From: Paracoccus sp. S3-43
Lineage (GTDB): Bacteria > Pseudomonadota > Alphaproteobacteria > Rhodobacterales > Rhodobacteraceae
NCBI RefSeq assembly: GCF_029027965.1
Contig: NZ_CP119082.1
Span: 1,778,001 to 1,842,000 of the forward strand
DNA: 64,000 nt
Direction: 5' to 3'
Each line of letters begins with the position of its first letter. Position 1 is the first letter of the stretch. The notes below the pieces were generated by a model that worked only from the letters and a program-made list of their open reading frames with translations, had not been told where the DNA came from and did not search any database. The translations under genes and the position numbers were made by a program. Of this stretch, positions 27,296-35,350 are shown piece after piece.

Positions 27296-28275
27296 CAGGG
27301 CCTTTCCGCGTTTTCAAAGGGCGAGGCCGCCAGCTTCGGATCCTTCCTGGACCAGTCGCGCTTCACGCCCAGCCACAGCACGATGTTCTTGGCGACATAG
27401 ATGGTGGAATAGCAGCCGACCACCACCCCGAACAGCATCGCGATCACGAAGTCGCGGATCACGTCGCCGCCGAAGATCAGCATCGCGGTCAGGGCGATGG
27501 CGGTCGTCACGGCGGTCATGATGGTGCGCGACAGCGTTTCGTTGCAGGTCAGGTTCATCAGGTCGATCAGCGGCCGCGTCTTGTATTTCATCAGGTTTTC
27601 CCGCAGCCGATCGAAGACCACGACCGTATCGTTGCAGGAAAATCCCAGCGTGGTCAGCAGCGCCGCGATGGTGGTCAGGTCGAATTTCAGCTGGAACAGC
27701 GAGAACAGCCCGACCGTCAGCAGCACGTCATGGATCAGCGCCACCACGCAGCCGATGGCGAACTGCCATTCGAAGCGCAGCCAGATATAGGCCATGATCC
27801 CCAGGCAGGCCGCGCCCACGGCATAGAACGCCGTCCGGATCAGTTCGCCCGAGACCTTCGGCCCGACCGATTCGACGGATGCGAAGACGATCTGCGGATC
27901 GACCTGATGCAGCGCGGCCTCGATCTGGTTCAGTTGTTCGGGGCTGACCGATCCCGTCTCATCGGTGGTGCCGATGCGGATCATCGCGACATGGCGGTCG
28001 GCGCCGAAGCTGGGGTCGAAGACCTCGGTGATGGCCAGGTCGCTGAAGCCCAGGTCGTTCAGCGCATCGCGGTAATCGCCGACCTCGAAGGCGGTCGTGC
28101 TTTCGGTGCGGATGGTGGTGCCGCCCTTGAAGTCGATGCCGAAGTTCAGCCCCATCACCGCGATCAGCAGGACCGAGATCGCCATGGCCACCGCCGAGAT
28201 CCCGAAGGTCAGCCACTGCCAGCGGAAGAAGTTGAAGTTGGTGTTGTCGGGGACGAGTTTCAGACGGAATGCCAT
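27295..28275 (-). CDS. secF: Protein translocase subunit SecF
   Basis: A 326-residue RND-type membrane protein with six helices. Conserved SecF elements are FGIDFKGGTTI after helix 1, the periplasmic P1-like domain, and FSCNDTVVVFDRLREN plus LNLTCNETLSRTIMTA in the second half. With SecD it uses the proton gradient to help pull proteins through SecYEG. AAGGGGA precedes the ATG; it starts 10 bases after secD. Confidence 0.96.
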   Translation of the reverse strand: MAFRLKLVPDNTNFNFFRWQWLTFGISAVAMAISVLLIAVMGLNFGIDFKGGTTIRTESTTAFEVGDYRDALNDLGFSDLAITEVFDPSFGADRHVAMIRIGTTDETGSVSPEQLNQIEAALHQVDPQIVFASVESVGPKVSGELIRTAFYAVGAACLGIMAYIWLRFEWQFAIGCVVALIHDVLLTVGLFSLFQLKFDLTTIAALLTTLGFSCNDTVVVFDRLRENLMKYKTRPLIDLMNLTCNETLSRTIMTAVTTAIALTAMLIFGGDVIRDFVIAMLFGVVVGCYSTIYVAKNIVLWLGVKRDWSRKDPKLAASPFENAERP

Positions 28276-28285
28276 AGCGGTCCCC

Positions 28286-29950
28286 TTACAGGATCAGTTC
28301 TTTGGGCTTGCGCCATTCCAGCCACCACACGATCATCAACCGGGTCAGGAAGATCGCCGTGAAGACCGAGGTGACAAGCCCGATGGTCAGCGTCACGGCA
28401 AAGCCCTTGACCGGGCCCGAGCCCAGGAAGAACATCACCGCCGCCGCGATGAAGGAGGTGACGTTGGCGTCGATGATCGCGCTCATCGCCTCGTCGAAGC
28501 CGTCGCTGATGGCCTTGGCGACGCGCTTGCCCGCCCGCAACTCCTCGCGGATGCGTTCATAGATGATGACGTTGGCATCCACCGCCGTGCCGACCGTCAG
28601 CACGATCCCGGCGATGCCCGGCAGGGTCAGGGTGGCGCCCATGATCGACATGATCGACAGGATCAGGATCACGTTCAGGATCACCGAGACCGAGGCGAAG
28701 GCCCCGAACAGACCATAGCTGGCGATCATGTAGGCCACCACCGCCGCCGTCGCGATGACCGAGGACAGCCGCCCCGCGTCGATACTGTCCTGGCCCAGTT
28801 CCGGGCCGATGGTGCGTTCTTCCAGGAAATCCAGCTGCGCCGGCAGCGCGCCAGCCCGCAGCAACACGGCCAGCTGGTTCGCGCCCTCGAAATCCATCGA
28901 CCCCGAGATCTGGCCGGACCCGGCGGTGATCGCCTGCCGGATCACCGGGGCCGAGATCACCTTGTTGTCCAGCACGATGGCGAAGGGCTGGCCGATATTG
29001 GCGCTCGTATAGGCGCCGAACTTGCGCGCGCCGGTCGGGTTGAAGCGGAAATCGACCGCGGGCATCCCGTTCTGGTCGGTCGCGGGAACGGCGTCGGTCA
29101 GTTCCTCGCCGGTGACGACGGGGCTTTCCTCCAGCGTGTAATAGACGCCCTCCTGTTCGGCGGAGGGCAGGATCACCTGCCCCACGCCGGGGCGCGCGTC
29201 GGGATTGGTGCCGGTCGCCACCACCGAATTGAAGGTCAGCTTGGCGGTGGTGCCGATCAGCGATTTCAGTTCCTCGGCCGAGCCGATGCCGGGCACCTGG
29301 ATCAGGATGCGGTCGGCGCCCTGGCGGACGATGGTCGGCTCGCGGGTGCCGACCTCATCGACGCGGCGGCGGATGATCTCGACGCTCTGCTGCACGGTGC
29401 GGTCGTCGGTCACGGCCTTTTCGGCATCCGACAGATGGATGGTGACGGTGTTGCCCTGCTGCTGGATCGCCAGGCTTTGCTGGCCCGCGCCGGTCAGGGT
29501 GGTGACGGGGGTCGAAAAGCCGCGCACGATCTCGATGGCGCGGGCGATGCGGTCGGCGTTCTCGACCTCGATCTTCAGCGTGCCTTCGGGCGACGGCAGG
29601 CGACGGATGGCGCCCAGAGTGGCGCGTTCCTCGGCAAGCGCGCGGCGCAGTTCGGGCCACAGCGCGTCCATCCGCGCCTTGTAGACCTCGGCCACGCGGA
29701 CCTCACCCAACAGATGCGCGCCGCCGCGCAGATCCAGGCCAAGCGCCACCAGCGAACTGGGCAGCCAGCCCGGCCAGCCGTCCCGGGCGGCGGCAAGCTC
29801 GGGCGTCTCGACGCCGGTCTTGGCGATCTCGGCCAGGGCGTCGTTATGGGATTCGACCCGCTGGTAGAACATGTTGGGCACGGCAAAGCCGATGCCGAGG
29901 ACGCACAGCCCGATGATGAGAATGCGTTTCCAACGGTCGATCTGAAGCAT
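28286..29950 (-). CDS. secD: Protein translocase subunit SecD
   Basis: A 554-residue partner of SecF, with one N-terminal helix, the large periplasmic domain (LGLDLRGGAHLL, EVGTREPTIVRQGADRILIQVPG, VLDNKVISAPVI) and the five-helix RND bundle ending in VDANVIIYERIREELRAG and GFAVTLTIGLVTSVFTAIFLTRL. Length is normal. It lies 36 bases downstream of yajC. Confidence 0.96.
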   Translation of the reverse strand: MLQIDRWKRILIIGLCVLGIGFAVPNMFYQRVESHNDALAEIAKTGVETPELAAARDGWPGWLPSSLVALGLDLRGGAHLLGEVRVAEVYKARMDALWPELRRALAEERATLGAIRRLPSPEGTLKIEVENADRIARAIEIVRGFSTPVTTLTGAGQQSLAIQQQGNTVTIHLSDAEKAVTDDRTVQQSVEIIRRRVDEVGTREPTIVRQGADRILIQVPGIGSAEELKSLIGTTAKLTFNSVVATGTNPDARPGVGQVILPSAEQEGVYYTLEESPVVTGEELTDAVPATDQNGMPAVDFRFNPTGARKFGAYTSANIGQPFAIVLDNKVISAPVIRQAITAGSGQISGSMDFEGANQLAVLLRAGALPAQLDFLEERTIGPELGQDSIDAGRLSSVIATAAVVAYMIASYGLFGAFASVSVILNVILILSIMSIMGATLTLPGIAGIVLTVGTAVDANVIIYERIREELRAGKRVAKAISDGFDEAMSAIIDANVTSFIAAAVMFFLGSGPVKGFAVTLTIGLVTSVFTAIFLTRLMIVWWLEWRKPKELIL

Positions 29951-29986
29951 CTTCGCCGAAGCCCTTGAACGTGATGGTGGAAAGGA

Positions 29987-30322
29987 TCAGCCGTTGGCGG
30001 CGACAGGCTCGGTCCGGGACAGGACTTGCGACACGGTGCCGCGCACCACGCGGACGCGCACGCCGGTCGCGATCTCGACCTCAAGCTCTTCGTCGCGGAC
30101 GCTGGAGACCTTGCCGATGATGCCGCCCTGGGTGACGACCTGATCGCCCTTCTTCAGCGCCGCGACCATCTCGCGATGCTGTTTGACCCGCTTCTGCTGA
30201 GGTCGGATCATCAGGAAATACATGATCGCGAAGATCAGGATCAGCGGGACGAACTGCATCAGGGCGGCGCCGGGGGCGCCGCCGCCTGCGGCGGCCTGGG
30301 CATAGGCGGGGGTGACGAACAT
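29987..30322 (-). CDS. yajC: Preprotein translocase accessory subunit YajC
   Basis: A 111-residue single-span protein: an N-terminal FVTPAYAQ segment, one helix (FVPLILIFAIMYFLMI, 24-39), the hallmark RPQQKR, and a small cytoplasmic beta domain (KKGDQVVTQGGIIGKV). It associates with SecDF. The start ATG at 30322 has GAGAGGA before it; a longer open frame upstream is not needed. Confidence 0.94.
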   Translation of the reverse strand: MFVTPAYAQAAAGGGAPGAALMQFVPLILIFAIMYFLMIRPQQKRVKQHREMVAALKKGDQVVTQGGIIGKVSSVRDEELEVEIATGVRVRVVRGTVSQVLSRTEPVAANG

Positions 30323-30478
30323 GGCTATCCTCTCGGCTGTCATGGCGGTGGACCCCGCCCGAATTGGCGCGCAACCTATCGCCGCCATCCCGGCTTGGCA
30401 AGGAAGCCCGGCCCCGCGCAGGGCCGCGCGGGCAAACAGGATCGTGAGCGCCCCCGGCGGCCCGACGTTTCCCACGCC

Positions 30479-31063
30479 CTACAGCACGACCGGCAGCATC
30501 GACAGCACCAGCAGGGCGGCCATCGCGCCGTTGAAGGCCCGCAACCGGCCGGGGCGGTCCAGCAGGCCCCGCAATCCCTGCCCGGCGGCGGCCCAGGCCG
30601 CGACCACCGGCAGGTTCACCAGGGCAAAGACCGCCGCGACGACCAAGGGGCCGCCCACCCCCGCCGCATAGGCCGACAGCGCGCCAAGCGCCATCGCCCA
30701 GGCCTTCGGGTTGACCCATTGGAAGGCGGCCGCGCCCAGAAAGCCCAGCGGACGGCCCTGCGCATCGGCCGGGGACGGCGGCGCGGCGGTGGCGATCTTC
30801 CAGGCCAGCCACAGCACATAGGCCAGGCTCAGCCATTTCAGCGCCCCGGCCACAGCGGGGTTGCCCATGACGATCCGGTCCAGCCCCATCCCCAGGATCC
30901 CCACCATGGCGCCGAATCCCAGCGATACGCCCAGCAGATGCGGCACCGTCCGGCGCAGGCCGAAATTCGCGCCCGAGGCCATCAGCATCATGTTGTTCGG
31001 CCCCGGCGTGGCCGAGGTGACGAAGGAAAAGCCCAGCAGGGCCAGAAGAATCTCGGCAGTCAT
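30479..31063 (-). CDS. LysE/RhtB-family amino-acid exporter
   Basis: A 194-residue membrane protein with about five or six helices and the family start SFVTSATPGPNNMMLMASGANFGLRRTVPHLLG, and FQWVNPKAWAMALGA later. Members export amino acids such as lysine, threonine or homoserine derivatives; the substrate is not clear. It is divergent from an Lrp/AsnC regulator 90 bases away, the classical exporter-regulator arrangement. Confidence 0.88.
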   Translation of the reverse strand: MTAEILLALLGFSFVTSATPGPNNMMLMASGANFGLRRTVPHLLGVSLGFGAMVGILGMGLDRIVMGNPAVAGALKWLSLAYVLWLAWKIATAAPPSPADAQGRPLGFLGAAAFQWVNPKAWAMALGALSAYAAGVGGPLVVAAVFALVNLPVVAAWAAAGQGLRGLLDRPGRLRAFNGAMAALLVLSMLPVVL

Positions 31064-31153
31064 CGCATCTCTCCGCGTCGCGGCGCAACGATAGCGCGAT
31101 ATTGGCGGATACATGTTGCAAAGATGGTCGCAACGCAGCATATGGCGCAATTC

Positions 31154-31606
31154 ATGAGCATGGACGATCAGATCAACGACCATATCTTGCGCGAACTATC
31201 GCGCGAGGGGCGGCTGCCGAATACCGAACTGGCCGCGCGCGTGGGCCTGTCGCCCTCGGCCTGCCTGCGGCGGGTGCAGGATCTGGAACGGCGCGGAATC
31301 ATCGCGGGCTATCGCGCGGTGATCAGCCCCAGGGCGCGGAACATCGGCTTTGTCGCCTATGTCGCGGTCGGCCTGGCGCGCCACGCCAACGATGCGCAAA
31401 AGGCGTTCGAGCGGACCTGCCTTGCCGCGCCCGCCGTGCGCGAATGCCACAACATCACCGGCACGATGGAATACCTGCTGCGGGTCGAGGTGGCCGACCT
31501 GGCTGCCTACAAGCAGTTCCATGCCGATGTGCTGGGCGCCTTTCCCTGGATCGCCACCATCACCACCCATGTGGTGATGGACAGCCCCAAGGACGAACGC
31601 GCCTAA
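31154..31606 (+). CDS. Lrp/AsnC-family transcriptional regulator
   Basis: A 150-residue regulator with an N-terminal winged helix (DHILRELSREGRLPNTELA, then RVGLSPSACLRRVQDLERRGII) and a C-terminal RAM ligand-binding domain (HNITGTMEYLLRVEVADLAAYKQF). Starts at 31142, 31154 or 31160 are all possible and no strong ribosome-binding site decides. It probably controls the divergent LysE-type exporter in response to an amino acid. Its 3' end overlaps the M20 gene by 4 bases. Confidence 0.88.
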   Translation: MSMDDQINDHILRELSREGRLPNTELAARVGLSPSACLRRVQDLERRGIIAGYRAVISPRARNIGFVAYVAVGLARHANDAQKAFERTCLAAPAVRECHNITGTMEYLLRVEVADLAAYKQFHADVLGAFPWIATITTHVVMDSPKDERA

Positions 31607-32769
31607 CGCGCCACCGGCTGCGCGCGTTCGACCAGCCGCGCGAGGAAGCTGGCTCCGATGGGCGAGATCGCGTCGTTGAAATCATAGGCCGGGTGATGGA
31701 CGCTGGCCGTATCGCCCTGGCCGATGAACAGATAGCAGCCGGGCCGCGATTGCAGCATATAGCTGAAATCCTCGGCCCCCATCTCGCGCCCCGCCTCGCC
31801 GGAAATATTGTCGGCGCCCACGATCTCTTGCGCGACCTGGACGGCGAAGTCGGTCTGGGCGGGGTCGTTGACGGTGGCGGGATAGCCCTCGACGTAATCC
31901 AGCCGGATCGCCACGTCATAGGCCGCCGCCTGCCCGTCGCAGATCTGCGTCATGCGGCGGCGCACCATCTCGCGGACATGGGGGGCGAAGGTCCGCACCG
32001 TGCCGCAGATATAGGCGGTGTCGGGCACGATATTGTCGGCGCTGCCGGTATGGATCTGCGTGACGGAAAGGGCCAGGTCGTCGAGCGCGTAATGGTTGCG
32101 GCTGGAAATGGTCTGGATCGCGCTCACCACCGCCACGGCGGCGACGATGGGATCGGCGGTCAGATGCGGCATGGCGCCATGGCCGCCCCGGCCCTGGACA
32201 TGGATTTCAAAGGTATCCACCGCCGCCATGATGGGACCGGGCGTGGTGTTCATCATCCCCACCGGCAGGCCGGGGCTGTTGTGCATGGCAAAGACCCGTT
32301 CGATCCCGAAGCGGTCCATCATGCCGTCCCGCACCATCGCCTGCCCGCCGCCGCCGTTTTCCTCGGCCGGTTGGAAGATCAGCGCGACGCGGCCCGCGAA
32401 ATTGCGTGTTTCCGCCAGATAGCGGGCGGCACCCAGAAGCATGGTCGTGTGCCCGTCATGGCCGCAGGCGTGCATCCGCCCCGGCACGGTCGAGGCATAG
32501 GCCAGATCCGTCGCCTCGTCCATCGGCAGGGCATCCATGTCGGCGCGCAGCCCGATGGTCGGTCCGGGCCCCTGCCCTTCGATGACGCCGACAAGGCCGG
32601 ACTGGCCGATGCCGTCATGGATCTCGTCCACGCCGAAGTCGCGCAGGCGTTCGGCCACGAAGGCGGCGGTGCCGTAGCAGTCGAAGCCCAGTTCGGGATG
32701 CTGGTGCAGGTGGCGGCGCCACCGGGTCATGTCATCCGAAAATTCGGCGATGCGGTTCAGGACGGGCAT
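31603..32769 (-). CDS. M20-family amidohydrolase (hippurate hydrolase type)
   Basis: A 388-residue metallopeptidase-like enzyme of the amidohydrolase subgroup of M20. Metal-binding and catalytic segments are MHACGHDGHT, IFQPAEENGGGG and the late GAEDFSYML; the dimerisation insert QGRGGHGAMPHLTADPI is also present. Such enzymes cleave N-acyl amino acids (hippurate, N-acetyl or indole-acyl conjugates); the substrate is not known. The start is the ATG at 32769 (MPVLNRIAEF); the longer open frame upstream does not look like protein. Confidence 0.9.
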   Translation of the reverse strand: MPVLNRIAEFSDDMTRWRRHLHQHPELGFDCYGTAAFVAERLRDFGVDEIHDGIGQSGLVGVIEGQGPGPTIGLRADMDALPMDEATDLAYASTVPGRMHACGHDGHTTMLLGAARYLAETRNFAGRVALIFQPAEENGGGGQAMVRDGMMDRFGIERVFAMHNSPGLPVGMMNTTPGPIMAAVDTFEIHVQGRGGHGAMPHLTADPIVAAVAVVSAIQTISSRNHYALDDLALSVTQIHTGSADNIVPDTAYICGTVRTFAPHVREMVRRRMTQICDGQAAAYDVAIRLDYVEGYPATVNDPAQTDFAVQVAQEIVGADNISGEAGREMGAEDFSYMLQSRPGCYLFIGQGDTASVHHPAYDFNDAISPIGASFLARLVERAQPVAR

Positions 32770-32830
32770 GTGGACTAAACACCTTGGCTGTGGCAATGGC
32801 CCATCAGGACAGAATCCGGGGGAAATCGCA

Positions 32831-33631
32831 ATGACCGACCGACGCGATCCTGGGGCCGAGATCGCCCGCCTGATCGACATCATGGCGCAGCTGCGCGACC
32901 CGCAGACGGGCTGCCCCTGGGACATCGAGCAGGATTTCGCATCCATCGCGCCTTATACGATCGAGGAAGCGCACGAGGTCGCCGACGCCATAGACCGGCG
33001 GGCCTGGACCGAATTGCCGGGCGAACTGGGCGACCTGCTGTTGCAGGTGGTGTTCCACGCGCAGATGGCGGCCGAGGCGGGGATGTTCGATTTCGCGGAT
33101 TGCGCGGCGGCGATTTCCGACAAGCTGGTCTTCCGCCATCCGCATGTCTTCGGCGACGAATCCCGCGAGAAATCCGCCGAACAGCAGGTCAGGGACTGGG
33201 AGGCGATCAAGGCGGTCGAGCGCGCGGGCAAGGCCGAACGCGGCACGCTGGACGGCGTGGCCCTGGGCCTGCCCGCCCTGACCCGCGCCGTCAAGTTGCA
33301 GAACCGCGCCGCCCGCGTCGGCTTCGACTGGCCCGGCCCCGCCGAGGTGCTGGACAAGATCGTCGAGGAAACCGCCGAACTGGTCGAGGCCCGCGACAGC
33401 CTTGGTCCCGAAGCCCTGGAGGAGGAATTCGGCGACCTGCTGTTCGTGATGGCGAACCTGGCGCGGCATCTGAAGGTGGATCCCGAACAGGCGCTGCGCC
33501 GGGCCAACGCGAAATTCATCCGCCGCTTCGGGGCTGTCGAGGCGTCGCTGGCGGCCGACGGACGCCGCCCCGAGGATAGCGACCTGGCCGAGATGGACCG
33601 GCTGTGGGATCAGGCCAAGGCGGCCGAATAG
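32831..33631 (+). CDS. mazG: Nucleoside triphosphate pyrophosphohydrolase MazG
   Basis: A 266-residue two-domain MazG. Each half carries the EExxE...ExxD metal site: EEAHEVADAI with ELGDLLLQVVFHAQMA in the first, and EETAELVEA with EEFGDLLFVMANLARHL in the second. The linker region FRHPHVFGDE and KLQNRAARVGFDWP is typical. It hydrolyses NTPs and dNTPs to monophosphates, cleaning pools or lowering ppGpp under stress. Starts with GGGGGAAA ahead of the ATG at 32831. Confidence 0.94.
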   Translation: MTDRRDPGAEIARLIDIMAQLRDPQTGCPWDIEQDFASIAPYTIEEAHEVADAIDRRAWTELPGELGDLLLQVVFHAQMAAEAGMFDFADCAAAISDKLVFRHPHVFGDESREKSAEQQVRDWEAIKAVERAGKAERGTLDGVALGLPALTRAVKLQNRAARVGFDWPGPAEVLDKIVEETAELVEARDSLGPEALEEEFGDLLFVMANLARHLKVDPEQALRRANAKFIRRFGAVEASLAADGRRPEDSDLAEMDRLWDQAKAAE

Positions 33632-33678
33632 GGGGCTTCGCCCCCGTCCCTGCGGCTGGGCTTCGCCCGTTCGTCGCT

Positions 33679-33703
33679 GAAAAAGGTCCACTGGACCTTT
33701 TTC
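33679..33703. terminator. Bidirectional terminator between mazG and dusA
   Basis: An 11-bp perfect inverted repeat (GAAAAAGGTCC / GGACCTTTTTC) with the 3-base loop ACT. It gives a T tract on both strands and so can end both convergent genes. A second short hairpin (GGGGGC-TTC-GCCCCC, 33631-33645) follows the mazG stop at once. Confidence 0.8.
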
Positions 33704-33722
33704 CGGGCGCTCCTCACCCCCC

Positions 33723-33747
33723 AGGATATTTGCGTGAAGAAGAAGCC
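33723..33747 (+). repeat. Dispersed GGATATTT element, copy 1
   Basis: GGATATTT, four bases, then GTGAAGAAGAAGCC, directly abutting the dusA stop codon (minus strand). Related copies are at 40029, 47482 (inverted) and 55803 (inverted, diverged), all at gene 3' ends. Confidence 0.6.
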
Positions 33748-34731
33748 TTAAGCGGCGAGTTGCGTGACCTGGCGCAGGGCCGCGTCATAGACCTCGATCC
33801 CGCCTTTCGACGCGCCTTCCGACAGGGTGCGCTTCCAGCCGCGCGCGCCGGGCAGCCCGTGGAACAGGCCCAGCATGTGCCGCGTGATCTGGTGCAGCCG
33901 CCCGCCCCTTGCCAGATGGGCGGCGATATAGGGCCGCATCCCATGGGCGACCTGGTCGGGCGTATCGAAGGGCGGTGCGTCGCCCCACAGCCGGTCGGCC
34001 CGGCCCAGGATGTCCCAGGGCTGGTGATAGGCGGCCCGTCCGACCATAACTCCGTCCATGACATGCAGGTGATCGCGGATGGCGTCAAAGCTGCCGATGC
34101 CGCCGTTGACCGACAGGTGCAGGTCGGAGAAATCGCGCTTCATCCGGTGGACCAGCGGGTAATCCACCGGCGGAACGTCCCGGTTTTCCTTGGGGCTGAG
34201 ACCTTGCAACCACGCCTTGCGGGCATGGATGGCGATGCGGCGGATCCCGGCGGCGCGCATCCGGGCCAGGAAATCGGGCAGCACATCCTCGGGGATCTGG
34301 TCGTCGACACCGATGCGGCATTTGACGGTGACCTCGACCGGGCTGGCCTCGATCATCCGGGCCACGCAGTCCGCGACCAGATCGGGCGTCTTCATCAGCA
34401 CCGCGCCGAAGCAGCCCGATTGCACCCGATCGCTGGGACAGCCGACATTCAGGTTGATCTCGTCATAGCCCCAATCGCCCGCGATCCGCGTGGCCCGCGC
34501 CAGTTCCGCCGGATCCGAGCCGCCGATCTGCAAGGCCAGGGGATGTTCGGAGGCGTCGAAATCCAGCAGCCGGGACCGGTCGCCATGGATGATCGCGGGG
34601 GCCGTCACCATTTCCGTATACAGCAGCGCGCGGCGCGACATCAGGCGGTGAAAGACCCGGCAATGCCGGTCGGTCCAGTCCATCATCGGTGCGACGGACA
34701 GCAATGCGGCGTCTGTGACAGAGGTTTTCAT
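33748..34731 (-). CDS. dusA: tRNA-dihydrouridine synthase DusA
   Basis: A 327-residue FMN-dependent enzyme that reduces uridine to dihydrouridine in the tRNA D-loop. DusA features are SVAPMMDWTDRHCRVF, EMVTAPAIIHGDR, EINLNVGCPSDRVQSGCFGA with the catalytic cysteine, VKCRIGVDD, IHARKAWLQGLSPKENR and NGGIGS. The start is ATG 34731 (MKTSVTDAALL). It lies 30 bases downstream of a tRNA-Val gene on the same strand, so the two may share a transcript. Confidence 0.93.
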   Translation of the reverse strand: MKTSVTDAALLSVAPMMDWTDRHCRVFHRLMSRRALLYTEMVTAPAIIHGDRSRLLDFDASEHPLALQIGGSDPAELARATRIAGDWGYDEINLNVGCPSDRVQSGCFGAVLMKTPDLVADCVARMIEASPVEVTVKCRIGVDDQIPEDVLPDFLARMRAAGIRRIAIHARKAWLQGLSPKENRDVPPVDYPLVHRMKRDFSDLHLSVNGGIGSFDAIRDHLHVMDGVMVGRAAYHQPWDILGRADRLWGDAPPFDTPDQVAHGMRPYIAAHLARGGRLHQITRHMLGLFHGLPGARGWKRTLSEGASKGGIEVYDAALRQVTQLAA

Positions 34732-34761
34732 GATCCGCCGAAGACGCGCACAAGGAAAGGA

Positions 34762-34836
34762 TGGTGGGTGATAACGGATTTGAACCGCTGACATCTTCGA
34801 TGTGAACGAAGCGCTCTACCGCTGAGCTAATCACCC
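34762..34836 (-). tRNA. tRNA-Val (anticodon CAC)
   Basis: A complete cloverleaf on the minus strand: acceptor GGGTGAT pairing with ATCACCC, D arm GCTCAGCGGTAGAGC, anticodon arm CTTCG-TTCACAT-CGAAG with CAC at positions 34-36, and T arm GCGG-TTCAAAT-CCGT. The 3' CCA is encoded. 75 bases, just upstream of dusA. Confidence 0.95.
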
Positions 34837-34893
34837 GTGGGCGCAGCATCTAGCAGGGGCCCACGGTGATCGCAAGGGCGAATCGGTTCGATT

Positions 34894-35220
34894 TCAGTCG
34901 GCCGAGGGCCGGGCGGATTGGCGGATGCCGGTCGGGCGGCGGCGCAGGCGCAGGGTGATGATCTCTCCTCCACGCTGGTCGCGTTCCAGGTTGATGCGGG
35001 CGCGGCCCAGGGGCGGGACGGCCAGCGTCTCGCCCGCCGACAGGGCCTTGCCAAGCTGGGCCAGCGTGGCCTCGATGATGGGGCGGGCGTCGGCCTTTTT
35101 CGCGCCGCTGGCGGCGACGACACGGTCCACGAAATCCTTCTTCTGAACGACATGCGCGGGCTGGGGATTTCGGGGCGGCGTTGCCGGTTCGTCGTCCGGG
35201 GAAGAAACACGCTTAATCAT
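34894..35220 (-). CDS. HU/IHF-like DNA-binding protein with extended tails
   Basis: A 108-residue protein whose centre (VQKKDFVDRVVAASGAKKADARPIIEATLAQLGKALSAGETLAVPPLGRARI, quoted here in parts: KKDFVDRVV, IIEATLAQLGKAL, LGRARI) follows the HU/IHF fold. The usual beta-arm with its intercalating proline is not clear; instead a short arginine-rich end is seen (LRLRRRPTG). There is also a 25-residue polar N-terminal tail. Compared with the 90-residue HU it is a divergent member, probably nucleoid-associated. GGAG lies before the ATG at 35220. It is downstream of the DEAD-box gene. Confidence 0.75.
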   Translation of the reverse strand: MIKRVSSPDDEPATPPRNPQPAHVVQKKDFVDRVVAASGAKKADARPIIEATLAQLGKALSAGETLAVPPLGRARINLERDQRGGEIITLRLRRRPTGIRQSARPSAD

Positions 35221-35320
35221 CACACTCCACCAAAAAAGACGGGATACGGGCTTGAGCGTGAGACTTGTTTGACCCAAGGTCAACATTATTCGTGAACGAC
35301 GCCGACAGGTTGCACGAAGA

Positions 35321-35337
35321 CGCCCCTTGTCGGGGCG
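35321..35337 (-). terminator. Hairpin after the DEAD-box gene
   Basis: CGCCCC / GGGGCG with a 5-base loop, 14 bases past the leftward stop at 35351. The T tract is poor, so termination may be partial. Confidence 0.35.
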
Positions 35338-35350
35338 CCCGCGCGGGTCG

